This document shows, in pieces, positions 1-8,171 of a stretch of DNA of 64,000 nt. Location: contig NZ_SNWW01000002.1 of assembly GCF_004362015.1 (NCBI RefSeq), positions 496,001-560,000 of the forward strand. The letters run 5' to 3'. Each line of letters begins with the position of its first letter. The first letter of the stretch is position 1. The notes below the pieces were generated by a model. That model worked only from the letters and a program-made list of their open reading frames with translations. It searched no databases and was not told the origin of the DNA. A program made the position numbers and the translations under genes. Origin of the DNA: Flavobacterium chryseum. GTDB lineage: Bacteria; Bacteroidota; Bacteroidia; Flavobacteriales; Flavobacteriaceae.

Positions 1-738
1 ATATTTTGCCACTAGTTGTTCTAAACTATCATCCGAAAGTGTGTATAAGGTTGCAAAAATTCCTCTTGGAAAATCTCCTCTGTTTGGAATAAAAAGCAAC
101 TCACTTTCAAAATCATCCTGCAATTGAACCAAACTTTCTCCAATTTCTCCCAAATGCTGATGTTCAAAAGCTTTGTAATGCGACATATTGTTATTTCTCC
201 AACTGAAATGTGAGGTTTCTGAAAGTCCTACTCCTGCGCCTGTACTTCCAGTTGTGGCATTAATATGAATGTCATTATTCAACAGATTATTTTTAGCTAA
301 AGGCAACAAAGCCAATTGAATAGCCGTGGCAAAACAACCCGGATTTGCAATGTAATTTGCTTTTTTAATTTCCGTTTTGTTTAATTCCGGCAAGCCGTAT
401 ATAAAGTCTTTTCCTTCGAAATGTGCAGCTGCATTCAATCTGAAATCATTTCCTAAATCAATAATTTTAGTGTGACTCGCAAATTGATTTTCCTGTAAAA
501 ATGAAATTGATTTTCCATGACCCAAACACAAGAAAACAACATTTACATCAGGATTAATTACATCTGTGAAATTCATTTCAATATCTCCCATCAAATCATG
601 GTGCGCCACAGAAAGTGGTTTTCCGGCATTTGTTGTACTGTAAACAAAATCAATGTTTACTTTTGGGTGATACATTAAAATTCTGATGAGTTCTCCAGCT
701 GTATAACCTGAACCACCAATTATTCCGACATTAATCAT
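1..738 (-). CDS. argC: N-acetyl-gamma-glutamyl-phosphate reductase (partial, C-terminus beyond the window)
   Basis: NADPH-dependent reduction of N-acyl-glutamyl-5-phosphate to the semialdehyde, third step of arginine synthesis, in the cytoplasm. The ATG at 738 gives an N-terminus MINVGIIGGSGYTAGE, the expected nucleotide-binding GxxGxxG loop. The active-site segment ANPGCFATA with the catalytic Cys is read near 330. About 246 codons are present; the family is usually about 320-345 residues, so the C-terminal quarter lies outside. The start overlaps the end of argG by 8 bp, which indicates translational coupling in one operon. Confidence 0.93.
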   Translation of the reverse strand, partial: MINVGIIGGSGYTAGELIRILMYHPKVNIDFVYSTTNAGKPLSVAHHDLMGDIEMNFTDVINPDVNVVFLCLGHGKSISFLQENQFASHTKIIDLGNDFRLNAAAHFEGKDFIYGLPELNKTEIKKANYIANPGCFATAIQLALLPLAKNNLLNNDIHINATTGSTGAGVGLSETSHFSWRNNNMSHYKAFEHQHLGEIGESLVQLQDDFESELLFIPNRGDFPRGIFATLYTLSDDSLEQLVAKY

Positions 739-1924
739 GATCTAAATGATTTACAGATGAAAATATATTTTGGGCATTTCCTAAAATCTTAATAAATCCT
801 TTTGCATCGTCAGATGTCCAGGCGTTGTTCATTTCTCCGTATTGACCGAAACCTGTGTTCATCAAATCGTTATCAGATTCAATTCCGTCAAGCGAAAAAT
901 GATATGGTTTTAGCGAAACGGTAACAACACCATTTACTGTTTTTTGAGTGTCTTGCAAAAAGGTTTCTATGTTTCTCATAACCGGATCTAAAAACTGACC
1001 TTCGTGAAATAACATTCCGTACCAGTTTCCTAATTGTTCCTTCCAGTATTGCTGCCATTTTCCTAGGGTATGTTTCTCTAACAAATGATGTGCTTTGATA
1101 ATAATTAACGGTGCAGCAGCCTCAAAACCAACTCTTCCCTTAATTCCAATAATAGTATCACCTACGTGAATATCTCTACCAATTGCATAAGCATTTGCCA
1201 GTTTTTCCAGCGCGACAATATTATTTGATGGTTTATCTAATTGACCATTTATTCCAACTAATTCTCCTTGCTCAAAATGTAATCTTACTTTTTCTTCGCC
1301 TTCTTTTTGCAATTGCGAAGGATAAGCATCACTTGGCAAAGGCTGGCTTGAAGTTAAGGTTTCTTTTCCTCCAACGCTTGTTCCCCAAAGTCCTTTATTG
1401 ATCGAATATTGTGCTTTTTCCCAAGAATAATGAACGCCGTTTTGAGCCAAATAATCAACTTCTTCTTGTCTTGACAATTTTAAATCTCTAATTGGCGTAA
1501 TGATTTCGATTTCCGGAGCGATGGTTTGAAAAATCAAGTCAAAACGAATTTGATCATTTCCGGCACCTGTACTTCCGTGTGCGATGGCGCTTGCTCCTAC
1601 TTTTTTAGCATATTTTATGGCTTCAATTGCCTGAAAAACACGCTCTGCACTTACTGATAGCGGATATGTATTGTTTTTTAACACGTTTCCAAAAATCAAA
1701 TATTTTATTGCTTTATCGTAATATTTATCTACGATGGTTAGGTTCGCGTGTTGTGCGCTTCCTAATTCGTAAGCTCTTTTTTCTATAGCTGATAATTCTT
1801 CTGCATCAAATCCTCCTGTATCTACAAGTACGGTGTGAACTTCGTATCCTTTTTCATTTTTTAAATATTTCAAACAATACGAGGTATCTAATCCTCCACT
1901 ATAAGCTAATACAACTTTTTTCAT
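731..1924 (-). CDS. argG: Argininosuccinate synthase
   Basis: Joins citrulline and aspartate with ATP to form argininosuccinate, the penultimate step of arginine synthesis. The 397-residue protein opens with MKKVVLAYSGGLDTSYCL, the N-type ATP pyrophosphatase P-loop SGGLDTS at residues 9-15. The family signatures GSTGAGNDQIRF and a later SVGGKE segment follow, and the length is normal. It lies 64 bp after the GNAT gene and overlaps argC, so the order GNAT-argG-argC reads as one transcript. Assignment is by motif and full-length resemblance and is secure. Confidence 0.97.
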   Translation of the reverse strand: MKKVVLAYSGGLDTSYCLKYLKNEKGYEVHTVLVDTGGFDAEELSAIEKRAYELGSAQHANLTIVDKYYDKAIKYLIFGNVLKNNTYPLSVSAERVFQAIEAIKYAKKVGASAIAHGSTGAGNDQIRFDLIFQTIAPEIEIITPIRDLKLSRQEEVDYLAQNGVHYSWEKAQYSINKGLWGTSVGGKETLTSSQPLPSDAYPSQLQKEGEEKVRLHFEQGELVGINGQLDKPSNNIVALEKLANAYAIGRDIHVGDTIIGIKGRVGFEAAAPLIIIKAHHLLEKHTLGKWQQYWKEQLGNWYGMLFHEGQFLDPVMRNIETFLQDTQKTVNGVVTVSLKPYHFSLDGIESDNDLMNTGFGQYGEMNNAWTSDDAKGFIKILGNAQNIFSSVNHLDHD

Positions 1925-1988
1925 TTTTTATAATTTAGGCTAATACTTTCGTATTTAGCAAGTTTGAGATTTCTTTTTTAATTCAATT

Positions 1989-2627
1989 TTAGGTTAAAAA
2001 AACAGACAAGATTTTATTTAAGAATAAAGCTTGTTTTATTTTTTTCAATCTGCTTAAAACAGCTTCATTAAAAGGATGTCTTGGCGGATCTTTTTGTTTT
2101 TCTTTTGGGTCATACAACATTCCGGTGCAAAGGCACATTTTGTTTTCTTTGCTTTTTAGAATTTCATAATTAGTACAGGTTTTACACCCCGACCAAAAAC
2201 TCGGATCTGTTGTAAGTTCTGAAAATGGAACCGGCTTGTAGCCCAAATCAGAATTGATTTTCATTACAGCCAGACCAGTTGTAATACCAAAAATTTTGGC
2301 ATCCGGATATCTTTGCAGCGAATAATCAAAAACTTTTGATTTGATTTTTTTTGCTAAACCTAAACTTCTGTAGTCCGGATGTACAATTAAACCGGAGTGT
2401 GCCACGAACTTGCCGTGCTGCCAACTTTCGATATAACAAAAACCTGCAAATTTTCCGTCTGCCAGAGCAATCATCGCATCACCATTCGACATTTTTTTCT
2501 GAATGTATTCAGGAGTTCTTTTAGCAATCCCTGTACCTCTTAATAAGGCAGATGATTCTATCGTATCGCAAATTTCCTGTGCGAATTTGAAGTGTTCTTC
2601 CTGAGTAACAACAATAGAGATTTTCAT
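1989..2627 (-). CDS. GNAT-family acyltransferase at the head of the arginine operon
   Basis: A 212-residue GNAT protein. The acetyl-CoA-binding region is visible at about residues 78-95 (HSGLIVHPDYRSLGLAKKI, a Q/RxxGx(G/A)-type loop). Unusually for a small GNAT, the C-terminal third has a cysteine cluster C148-x2-C151-x13-C165-x-C167 that could bind a metal. It is the first gene before argG and argC, so a role in arginine synthesis is likely. Since no argA-type synthase is visible here, it may be the N-acyl-glutamate synthase; that is inference from position, not from a recognised catalytic signature. Family membership is firm, substrate unknown. Confidence 0.8.
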   Translation of the reverse strand: MKISIVVTQEEHFKFAQEICDTIESSALLRGTGIAKRTPEYIQKKMSNGDAMIALADGKFAGFCYIESWQHGKFVAHSGLIVHPDYRSLGLAKKIKSKVFDYSLQRYPDAKIFGITTGLAVMKINSDLGYKPVPFSELTTDPSFWSGCKTCTNYEILKSKENKMCLCTGMLYDPKEKQKDPPRHPFNEAVLSRLKKIKQALFLNKILSVFLT

Positions 2628-2783
2628 TTCAATAGTTGAAGTTAGAGTTAAAAAATAAAACGTATTGTTTAGTTTGAATTCCGGAAATCAATCCATTAAA
2701 AATAGATAAAATAGAAGTAACATTCTCAAAATCAAAAGTTTGATTAAGAAAATTTACAAAAAAATATATACTTTTAGGATAGG

Positions 2784-2800
2784 TTTGTCCAATGGACAAA
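2784..2800. promoter_or_regulatory. Operator-like palindrome, leader-proximal copy
   Basis: TTTGTCCAATGGACAAA is a perfect palindrome of two 8-bp arms around one base. It lies about 160 bp before the GNAT start and shares the half-sites TTTGTC/GACAAA with the second copy at 2906-2920. Perfect symmetry and duplication suggest a dimeric transcription factor site. The binding protein is unknown; an arginine-responsive regulator is a guess from position. Confidence 0.5.
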
Positions 2801-2845
2801 TTTTGTGATTTCAAAATGAAAAATGAATATAAATAAATACGCGGC

Positions 2846-2905
2846 GAAAAACTCTGTGAATACTATAGAGATAGTATCCGTACTTCGGGAGAAGTTACAG
2901 GAGAG
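2846..2905 (-). promoter_or_regulatory. Foldable RNA element in the arginine leader
   Basis: In the minus-strand transcript two perfect hairpins stand side by side: ACTTC-TCCC-GAAGT (2882-2895) and ATACTAT-CTCT-ATAGTAT (2860-2877). Flanking bases can pair as CTC..TGT (2897-2905) with ACAGAG (2852-2857), closing a three-way junction, directly followed by five U (2847-2851). This could act as an attenuator or a ligand- or protein-binding leader. The pairing was worked out by eye only. Confidence 0.4.
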
Positions 2906-2920
2906 TTTGTCCGTGACAAA
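2906..2920. promoter_or_regulatory. Operator-like palindrome, promoter-proximal copy
   Basis: TTTGTCCGTGACAAA has perfect 6-bp arms TTTGTC and GACAAA around CGT. The half-sites match those at 2784-2800, with the centre two bases shorter. It sits just downstream of the best candidate promoter (2932-2958, minus), where a bound repressor would block initiation or early elongation. Confidence 0.5.
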
Positions 2921-2931
2921 GAAGTTATATG

Positions 2932-2958
2932 TAAACTTATTTTATTCATCGGTTGCAA
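2932..2958 (-). promoter_or_regulatory. Candidate promoter of the arginine operon
   Basis: On the minus strand TTG (2956-2958), a 16-bp spacer and TAAGTTTA (2932-2939) resemble the Bacteroidota TTG/TAnnTTTG promoter with one mismatch in the -7 box and a short spacer. Initiation would fall near 2925, just before the palindrome 2906-2920. Confidence 0.35.
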
Positions 2959-3037
2959 AAGTACACTATTTTTCTATTTACAATACAAAAAAATAAAAAT
3001 CTAACATTTTTTTAATGTAATGTTGTTTTTTTTGAGG

Positions 3038-3147
3038 AGCTAAGGTTCTGAGGTGCTAAGGTGCTAAGGTTTTTAGTTTCTGAGTTTTTTAAGTTTGAAA
3101 CTTTGAAAGATTGAGCATTTTAAACTTGAAACCTGAAACTTGAAACT
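3038..3147. repeat. Short octamer-like repeat arrays
   Basis: Positions 3038-3069 carry four consecutive 8-mers (AGCTAAGG, TTCTGAGG, TGCTAAGG, TGCTAAGG). Positions 3091-3147 carry variants of TTGAAACT/CTGAAACT. No coding potential is visible. Such low-complexity arrays are known between genes in flavobacterial genomes; their function is unknown. Confidence 0.6.
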
Positions 3148-3160
3148 AAACTAAAAGAAA

Positions 3161-3190
3161 AACCCGATAGCTATACATAATTATCGGGTT
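3161..3190 (-). terminator. Rho-independent terminator after the M1 peptidase gene
   Basis: A 9-bp perfect stem AACCCGATA/TATCGGGTT around a 12-base loop, followed on the minus strand by a short T run. It lies 22 bp after the peptidase stop codon. Confidence 0.75.
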
Positions 3191-3212
3191 TGAAAATATT
3201 ATTATTTCGTTT

Positions 3213-5483
3213 TTAGTTTCTTTTAAACGGAATTACTTTTCCATTTCCTAAAACAATCATATCAAAACCATTTTTAGCTTCATTAAATTTGAATTTTAAT
3301 CCAGCTCTGTTTGATTGAAACGTATCTTTTTCTCCTTCTACTGGTTCAACAGCAAATTTTGGATAATTTGAAATTTCTGCGTTAAGAACACTATTTTTCT
3401 CTGTAAATTCAACTTTTAAGGGTGCTTTATCAGTCGAAAAATTCCCTAAATATCCATCTAAAATGATGTCTTTTTCAACTTTTCCCTTTCCCGCTGTCCA
3501 TACATTATTACTTTCGTTATAATCAGGAAAAGCATGATCAGGATCTAAAGTTATGCTTTCGATTTCTTCGGTAGAATTGTGTTTGAAAGACCAATCGTTG
3601 TTACGCTGCCATATTTCAACTGGCAATTTAACTCTGGTTACTTTTCCGCTTTTTGTTTTTACATCCAAAACAATTGGCATTGGCATTTTATCGAAATTTT
3701 CTACTGTAATCACAACTCCTTTTGCAGGATCGTTTTTAACATATTTGATAGAATTAATTCCCTGGTCAAATCTCCAGTTGTTTACAAACCAGCTTCTCCA
3801 GAACCAGCTTAAATCTTCTCCTGCAACATTTTCAATAGTTCTAAAGAAATCATCCGGAGTTGGATGTTTGAAAGCCCAACGCTCTACATAAGTACGTAAC
3901 GCTTTATCAAAACGTTCTTCTCCTAAAACCTGCTCTCTTAAAATTATTAATCCTGAACTTGGTTTTGCATAACATAAAACACCAATATTACCTTCCTTCA
4001 TATTATCAGGAGAACTCATAATAGTCTCTAATTTCGGGCTTGTAAAATATTCTGCATCTTCATGTAAGTCAGCAGGTTTTTGCTTGTATTCTCCATTATT
4101 AAAATCAAAAGAACTAATAGAATTAATGAAAGTATTAAAACCTTCATCCATCCAGGCAAATAAACGCTCATTTGAACCTACGATCATAGGAAACCAAATA
4201 TGTCCGAATTCGTGATCTGTTACACCCCATAAATCGTCTCCTTTAGATTTCCATCCACAAAAAACAATTCCCGGGTATTCCATTCCTCCCTCATTTCCTG
4301 CAACGTTTGTAGCTGCCGGATAAGGATATTCAAACCATCTTTTTGAATAATGTTCAATAGACGATTTTACATATTCTGTCGAACGTCCGTAAGCATCGTT
4401 ACCGGCACTTTCTACAGGATAAGCAGATAATGCTAATGATTTTTTACCGCTTGGCAGGTTTATTTTTGCTCCGTCTAAAATAAAGGCCGGAGATGATGCC
4501 CAAGAAAAATCACGGGCATTTTTGATTTGATAATGCCAGGTTTTTTCGGCAGTTGCATTTGTATTTGCAGTTGCAGCAACTTCTTCGGCAGAACGAATTA
4601 TAACCGTTTTATCGCTTTGAGAAGCCTCTTTGTAACGTTTAAATTGCTCAGCAGGCAAAACTTCTGCACCATTTAATAATTCACCTGAACCTACTACGTA
4701 ATGATTTGCAGGAACTGTAAGTTTTACATCAAAATCACCATATTCTAAATAAAACTCAGAAGCTCCTAAATAAGGTGCAGTATTCCAACCTCTTACGTCG
4801 TCATACACACACATACGCGGATACCACTGTGCAATGGTAAATATTTTACCGTTTTTAGTTTCTAAAACTCCCATTCTGTCTGATCCTTCAAACGGAGCAA
4901 TAAATGAGAATTCAATTTTGATTTTTACAGATCCGCCTTTTGAAGCCAATTCTTCTGGAAGAAAAATTTGCATTCTGGTATCTGTAACTATGAATTTTGC
5001 GTCAGCTTCAACTTTTTTCTTTCCGCCAGAAATAACTTTTACTGATTTTATTTTATTTCCACCATCAAATACCTGACCTTGAGCACCATTACGACTTCCG
5101 GTTAAAGGTACAACAGCGTTTCCTCTTGAATCTTCTTTAAATAAATTTTGGTCTAAATTCAACCAGACAAATCCTAATTTGTCAGGACTATTATTGGTAT
5201 ACGTAATTTCATCTGTACCAATAATTTCATTTGTAGTTCCGTTTAATTTTGCCGATATCTGATAATCGGCTCTGTTTTGCCAGTACTCAACTCCCGGCTG
5301 ACCGCTTGCTGATCGCGTTGGCGTTCCGTTCTTTGTATAAAAATGGGGTGCAAATGCATCATGATAATTATAATTATTAACTGGATTTACTGCTGTTGTA
5401 GCTGGCATTTGTTGCGCCCAAACAGAAGAAATCCCTACAAACAAAGCCATGGTCAATAAGGCTTTTGAGGATTGTTTTTTCAT
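3213..5483 (-). CDS. Secreted M1-family metallopeptidase
   Basis: A zinc aminopeptidase-type protease exported across the inner membrane. The zinc site HEFGH-x18-E is read around residue 424 ([13 protein letters not shown]...WMDEGFN). A few residues before it is GGMEYP, the counterpart of the GAMEN substrate-binding motif with Tyr replacing Asn. I start at the ATG at 5483, giving 756 residues and a clean signal peptide [20 protein letters not shown]...AQQ; an upstream TTG at 5507 adds eight polar residues and is less likely. It is a single gene with its own terminator. Peptidase class is certain, substrates are unknown. Confidence 0.9.
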   Translation of the reverse strand: MKKQSSKALLTMALFVGISSVWAQQMPATTAVNPVNNYNYHDAFAPHFYTKNGTPTRSASGQPGVEYWQNRADYQISAKLNGTTNEIIGTDEITYTNNSPDKLGFVWLNLDQNLFKEDSRGNAVVPLTGSRNGAQGQVFDGGNKIKSVKVISGGKKKVEADAKFIVTDTRMQIFLPEELASKGGSVKIKIEFSFIAPFEGSDRMGVLETKNGKIFTIAQWYPRMCVYDDVRGWNTAPYLGASEFYLEYGDFDVKLTVPANHYVVGSGELLNGAEVLPAEQFKRYKEASQSDKTVIIRSAEEVAATANTNATAEKTWHYQIKNARDFSWASSPAFILDGAKINLPSGKKSLALSAYPVESAGNDAYGRSTEYVKSSIEHYSKRWFEYPYPAATNVAGNEGGMEYPGIVFCGWKSKGDDLWGVTDHEFGHIWFPMIVGSNERLFAWMDEGFNTFINSISSFDFNNGEYKQKPADLHEDAEYFTSPKLETIMSSPDNMKEGNIGVLCYAKPSSGLIILREQVLGEERFDKALRTYVERWAFKHPTPDDFFRTIENVAGEDLSWFWRSWFVNNWRFDQGINSIKYVKNDPAKGVVITVENFDKMPMPIVLDVKTKSGKVTRVKLPVEIWQRNNDWSFKHNSTEEIESITLDPDHAFPDYNESNNVWTAGKGKVEKDIILDGYLGNFSTDKAPLKVEFTEKNSVLNAEISNYPKFAVEPVEGEKDTFQSNRAGLKFKFNEAKNGFDMIVLGNGKVIPFKRN

Positions 5484-5670
5484 ATTTTTTAGCTGTTTAT
5501 GTAGCAAATTAATGAAAAAAAAAGCTATTTACAGAGAAAAATCAAAGGTTATATTGCGTTTTGGCAAAATTTTATCAAAAAATATTTTAAGCTATTTTCC
5601 TAAAAAAATAAAATTTATAAAATATATTTACATCAGGATAAAAAACTAATTCTTTTCAATTACTATTATT

Positions 5671-6522
5671 TTGAACACAACTATAACAAATTCAAGACTT
5701 AAAGCTTCTATAAAACACGCAGGAGCTGAATTATTTTCATTAAAGGACAATCAAAACAAAGAATATATCTGGGAAGGCAATCCTGATTTCTGGGGCAAAC
5801 ACTCGCCGGTTCTTTTCCCGATTGTTGGAACTTTAAAAAACAACACTTATAAAATTGGTGAAAAAGAATATGAGTTGCCAAGACATGGTTTTGCTCGTGA
5901 TATGGAATTTGAACTGATTGAAAAAACAGAAAATAGTGCCGTTTTTTCGTTACAATCTAATGAAGAAACGCTGAAGAAATATCCTTTTGAATTTGAATTG
6001 CAGCTTATTTACACAATTGAAGAAACCACTTTAGACATTCAATATAAAGTAATTAACAAAAGTGATACTAAAATGCCTTTTTCAATTGGAGCGCACCCGG
6101 CGATTGCATTGCCTGAAAAGTTTGAAAATTATGCTTTTGAATTCGAAAAAGAAGAAACGCTAAAATACTATCTTTTAGAAAATGATTTAATATCTGATAA
6201 AACTAAAGTTCTTGAAACTACCAATAATTTGGTTCCTCTAGATTATAAATTGTTCAAAAATGATGCGTTGATTTTTAAAACTTTAGAGTCGAATTCGCTT
6301 ACTATTCTTGAAGATTCCAAACCTTATATTAAAGTCGACTTTGAAGATTTTCCGAGTTTGGGAATCTGGACAAAAGTAAAAGCTCCATTTATATGTATTG
6401 AGCCGTGGCTGGGTTATTCTGATACCGCCAATAATTCAGGAAATTTATTCGAAAAAGAAGGGATTTTAATTTTGGATGCCCATCAGGAATTCAATTCAAA
6501 ATTCAGTATACAAATATTATAA
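5671..6522 (+). CDS. Aldose 1-epimerase family protein (galactose mutarotase-like)
   Basis: A 283-residue cytoplasmic beta-sandwich sugar epimerase-like protein, probably acting on hexoses or hexose phosphates. Family signatures are HAGAELFSLKD near the start, PRHGFARDMEF, the catalytic-His segment SIGAHPAIALP and the catalytic-Glu segment FICIEPWLGYSD. The frame has no ATG before residue 80 or so and an in-frame stop at 5647, so TTG at 5671 is the only sensible start and keeps the conserved N-terminus. The next gene begins 10 bp later, so the two are likely co-transcribed. Confidence 0.87.
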   Translation: MNTTITNSRLKASIKHAGAELFSLKDNQNKEYIWEGNPDFWGKHSPVLFPIVGTLKNNTYKIGEKEYELPRHGFARDMEFELIEKTENSAVFSLQSNEETLKKYPFEFELQLIYTIEETTLDIQYKVINKSDTKMPFSIGAHPAIALPEKFENYAFEFEKEETLKYYLLENDLISDKTKVLETTNNLVPLDYKLFKNDALIFKTLESNSLTILEDSKPYIKVDFEDFPSLGIWTKVKAPFICIEPWLGYSDTANNSGNLFEKEGILILDAHQEFNSKFSIQIL

Positions 6523-6532
6523 GATTTAGAAA

Positions 6533-7081
6533 ATGCTAGAATTTAATTTTACACCATTCCCAATTATAGAAACAGAACGTTTACTATTAAAGAGAATTAC
6601 TAATGAGGATGTAAACGAAATTTTTGAATTGCGTTCGAATCCTGAAACCATGAAATATATTCCGAGACCTTTGGCAAAAACTGCTGAGGAAGCTTTGGAA
6701 CATATCGCTATGATCGAAGATAAAATCGTAACAAACGTAGGCATTAATTGGGGAATTACATTAAAAGATAATCCGAAACTATTAGGTATTATTGGTTATT
6801 ACAGAATGCAGCCTGAAAATTATCGTGCAGAAATTGGCTATATGTTATTGCCGGAATTTCACGGAAAAGGAATTATGCCTGAAGCTGTTAATAAACTTAT
6901 TCGTTATGGTTTTGATGATTTAAAACTGCATTCGATAGAAGCGGTAATTGCTCCCGAAAATTTTGCATCAGAAAAAGTGTTGCAAAAATGTGGTTTTGTA
7001 AAAGAAGCGCATTTTAAAGAATCTGATTTTTACGAGGGACGTTTTCTAGATAAAGTAATTTACTCATTGTTAGACAAATAA
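6533..7081 (+). CDS. GNAT acetyltransferase, RimJ/RimL type
   Basis: A 182-residue acetyltransferase that would move acetyl from acetyl-CoA to an amino group. The N-terminus (IETERLLLKRITNEDVNEIFELRSNPETMKY) and the core GYMLLPEFHGKGIMPEAV with the CoA loop, then APENFASEKVLQKCGF, are the pattern of RimJ/RimL/SpeG-like N-acetyltransferases. It follows the epimerase gene by 10 bp and a strong terminator follows. The substrate cannot be read from the sequence. Confidence 0.85.
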   Translation: MLEFNFTPFPIIETERLLLKRITNEDVNEIFELRSNPETMKYIPRPLAKTAEEALEHIAMIEDKIVTNVGINWGITLKDNPKLLGIIGYYRMQPENYRAEIGYMLLPEFHGKGIMPEAVNKLIRYGFDDLKLHSIEAVIAPENFASEKVLQKCGFVKEAHFKESDFYEGRFLDKVIYSLLDK

Positions 7082-7102
7082 AGCTTTTTATGGTTTTTAA
7101 TG

Positions 7103-7134
7103 AAAGGAAGTCTTCTAAAAACTTCCTTTTTTTT
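7103..7134 (+). terminator. Rho-independent terminator after the GNAT gene
   Basis: A perfect 9-bp stem AAAGGAAGT/ACTTCCTTT with a 9-base loop and a run of T at 7127-7134, 21 bp after the stop codon. Confidence 0.85.
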
Positions 7135-7158
7135 ACAATAGTAGCTTTCATTTTGCGT

Positions 7159-7166
7159 TATATTTG
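7159..7166 (+). promoter_or_regulatory. -7 box of a candidate promoter for the DUF3575-like gene
   Basis: TATATTTG matches TAnnTTTG exactly and is followed by C, 37 bp before the ATG at 7204. A clear TTG at the -33 position is missing. Confidence 0.4.
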
Positions 7167-7203
7167 CATCCGAAATAAGTAAAATACAACTTATTTTGTT
7201 GCC

Positions 7204-7773
7204 ATGAAAATCTACTTTATGAAAAAATTATTCATTGTATTTATACTTTTATTTTCTATCCAAATACAAAGTCAAACCTATATAAAATTCAACGCAGCTA
7301 CTGCAATAATAGCAGTTCCAAATATTGGAATTGAAACAAGCATTGGAGAAAAAACTACTTTTAGTGTTGATGTTATGGCTTCTTTCTGGGAATCTTTCAA
7401 CGGGCATCATCCAATGAAATTTTACACTTTAACTCCTGAAATACGTTATCATTTTAAAGAAAAATACAATGGTTTTTATGTAGGTGCTCATGCCGGTCCT
7501 GACGTTTATGAGCTTCAAAAATGGAATTATTTTGATTCTAATAAATATGAACACGGTTTTGGTTACAGATTAGGAGTTACGGTAGGTTATAATATTAAAA
7601 TAAATGATAAATTTTTATTAGATATTTTTGCGGGTGGCGGTTGGCATCAAGGATTTTATCATGGATATTATAATGATGGAACTCCAGGAAGATATGAAAA
7701 AGCTACAAATTGGAATAGAAGCGGCGAATGGCTTCCGTACCGTGGCGGCGTGATGCTTTCGTATAAACTGTAA
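7204..7773 (+). CDS. Small outer-membrane beta-barrel protein (DUF3575-like)
   Basis: A 189-residue exported protein. A signal peptide KKLFIVFILLFSIQIQSQ is followed by alternating hydrophobic and aromatic strands (ITPEIRYHFKEKYNGFYVGAH-like segments) and a C-terminal LSYKL ending in an outer-membrane-type strand. Family resemblance is to DUF3575 porin-like proteins; function is unknown. A second ATG at 7219 would give the more typical MKKLF start. Its stop codon abuts the stop of the opposite gene with no terminator between, so its transcript probably runs on to 8017-8043. Confidence 0.75.
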   Translation: MKIYFMKKLFIVFILLFSIQIQSQTYIKFNAATAIIAVPNIGIETSIGEKTTFSVDVMASFWESFNGHHPMKFYTLTPEIRYHFKEKYNGFYVGAHAGPDVYELQKWNYFDSNKYEHGFGYRLGVTVGYNIKINDKFLLDIFAGGGWHQGFYHGYYNDGTPGRYEKATNWNRSGEWLPYRGGVMLSYKL

Positions 7774-8001
7774 TTAATTGGTCAGTTTAGGAAGAGATTT
7801 TACATATAACTCTTCAACCTTTTTGCGAGCCCAATCGGTTTTTCTTAAAAAAGTAAGACTTGATTTTATACTTGGATTTGCTTTAAAACATTTTACCGGA
7901 ATTAATTCTGATAAAGTATCAAAACCATAATGAGCAACTAATTTTTCTAATATTGCCTGAAGCGTAATTCCGTGTAAAGGATCTTTAGATTGATTTTGCA
8001 T
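7774..8001 (-). CDS. VF530-family DNA-binding protein (DUF2132)
   Basis: A 75-residue protein matching the VF530 family: KDPLHGITLQAILEKLV...GFDTLSELIPVKCFKANPSIKSSLTFLRKTDWARKKVEELY. The family's structure was described as a small helical DNA-binding fold; a cellular role is not established. It ends tail to tail with the DUF3575-like gene with zero spacing, and a 12-bp hairpin (8017-8043) lies just before its start codon. Confidence 0.85.
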   Translation of the reverse strand: MQNQSKDPLHGITLQAILEKLVAHYGFDTLSELIPVKCFKANPSIKSSLTFLRKTDWARKKVEELYVKSLPKLTN

Positions 8002-8016
8002 TTTATAAATAATATT

Positions 8017-8043
8017 AAAAAACCATACTCCAGTATGGTTTTT
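8017..8043. terminator. Strong bidirectional hairpin between VF530 gene and smpB
   Basis: AAAAACCATACT/AGTATGGTTTTT is a perfect 12-bp stem with a 2-base loop (CC) and T runs on both sides. For plus-strand transcription it would end the DUF3575-like transcript after it has crossed the whole VF530 gene in antisense. On the minus strand it falls about 16 bp before the VF530 start. Confidence 0.7.
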
Positions 8044-8158
8044 GTTTTTACAAAATTAGTAAATTGAAATCTAAATCGATTAGATAACTACTTAAAGCTA
8101 ATTATAGAATCTGAAAATCTTTAAATATTCAAAAACTGGAAAGTTTTTCAATTTTGTT

Positions 8159-8166
8159 TACATTTG
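8159..8166 (+). promoter_or_regulatory. smpB: -7 box of a candidate smpB promoter
   Basis: TACATTTG is a perfect TAnnTTTG box ending only 5 bp before the smpB ATG at 8172, which predicts a very short or absent 5' leader. A TTG-like CTG lies at 8136-8138. Confidence 0.4.
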
Positions 8167-8171
8167 TACTT

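Larger units (their letters stand above)
2628..3160. other. Long intergenic leader of the arginine operon
   Basis: No convincing gene is present. Reading on the minus strand from upstream it holds a weak promoter (2932-2958), a palindrome (2906-2920), a foldable element (2846-2905), a second palindrome (2784-2800) and an AT-rich stretch to the GNAT start at 2627. The part from about 3034 to 3147 is made of short octamer-like repeats. A 61-codon minus-strand reading frame at 2629-2814 has poor codon composition and no recognisable similarity, so I do not call it. Confidence 0.6.

Noticed and set aside
2629..2814. A 61-codon minus-strand frame directly before the GNAT gene
   Set aside because: It overlaps a palindrome, has no recognisable domain and is rich in Phe, Asn and Ile as expected from AT-rich non-coding DNA.
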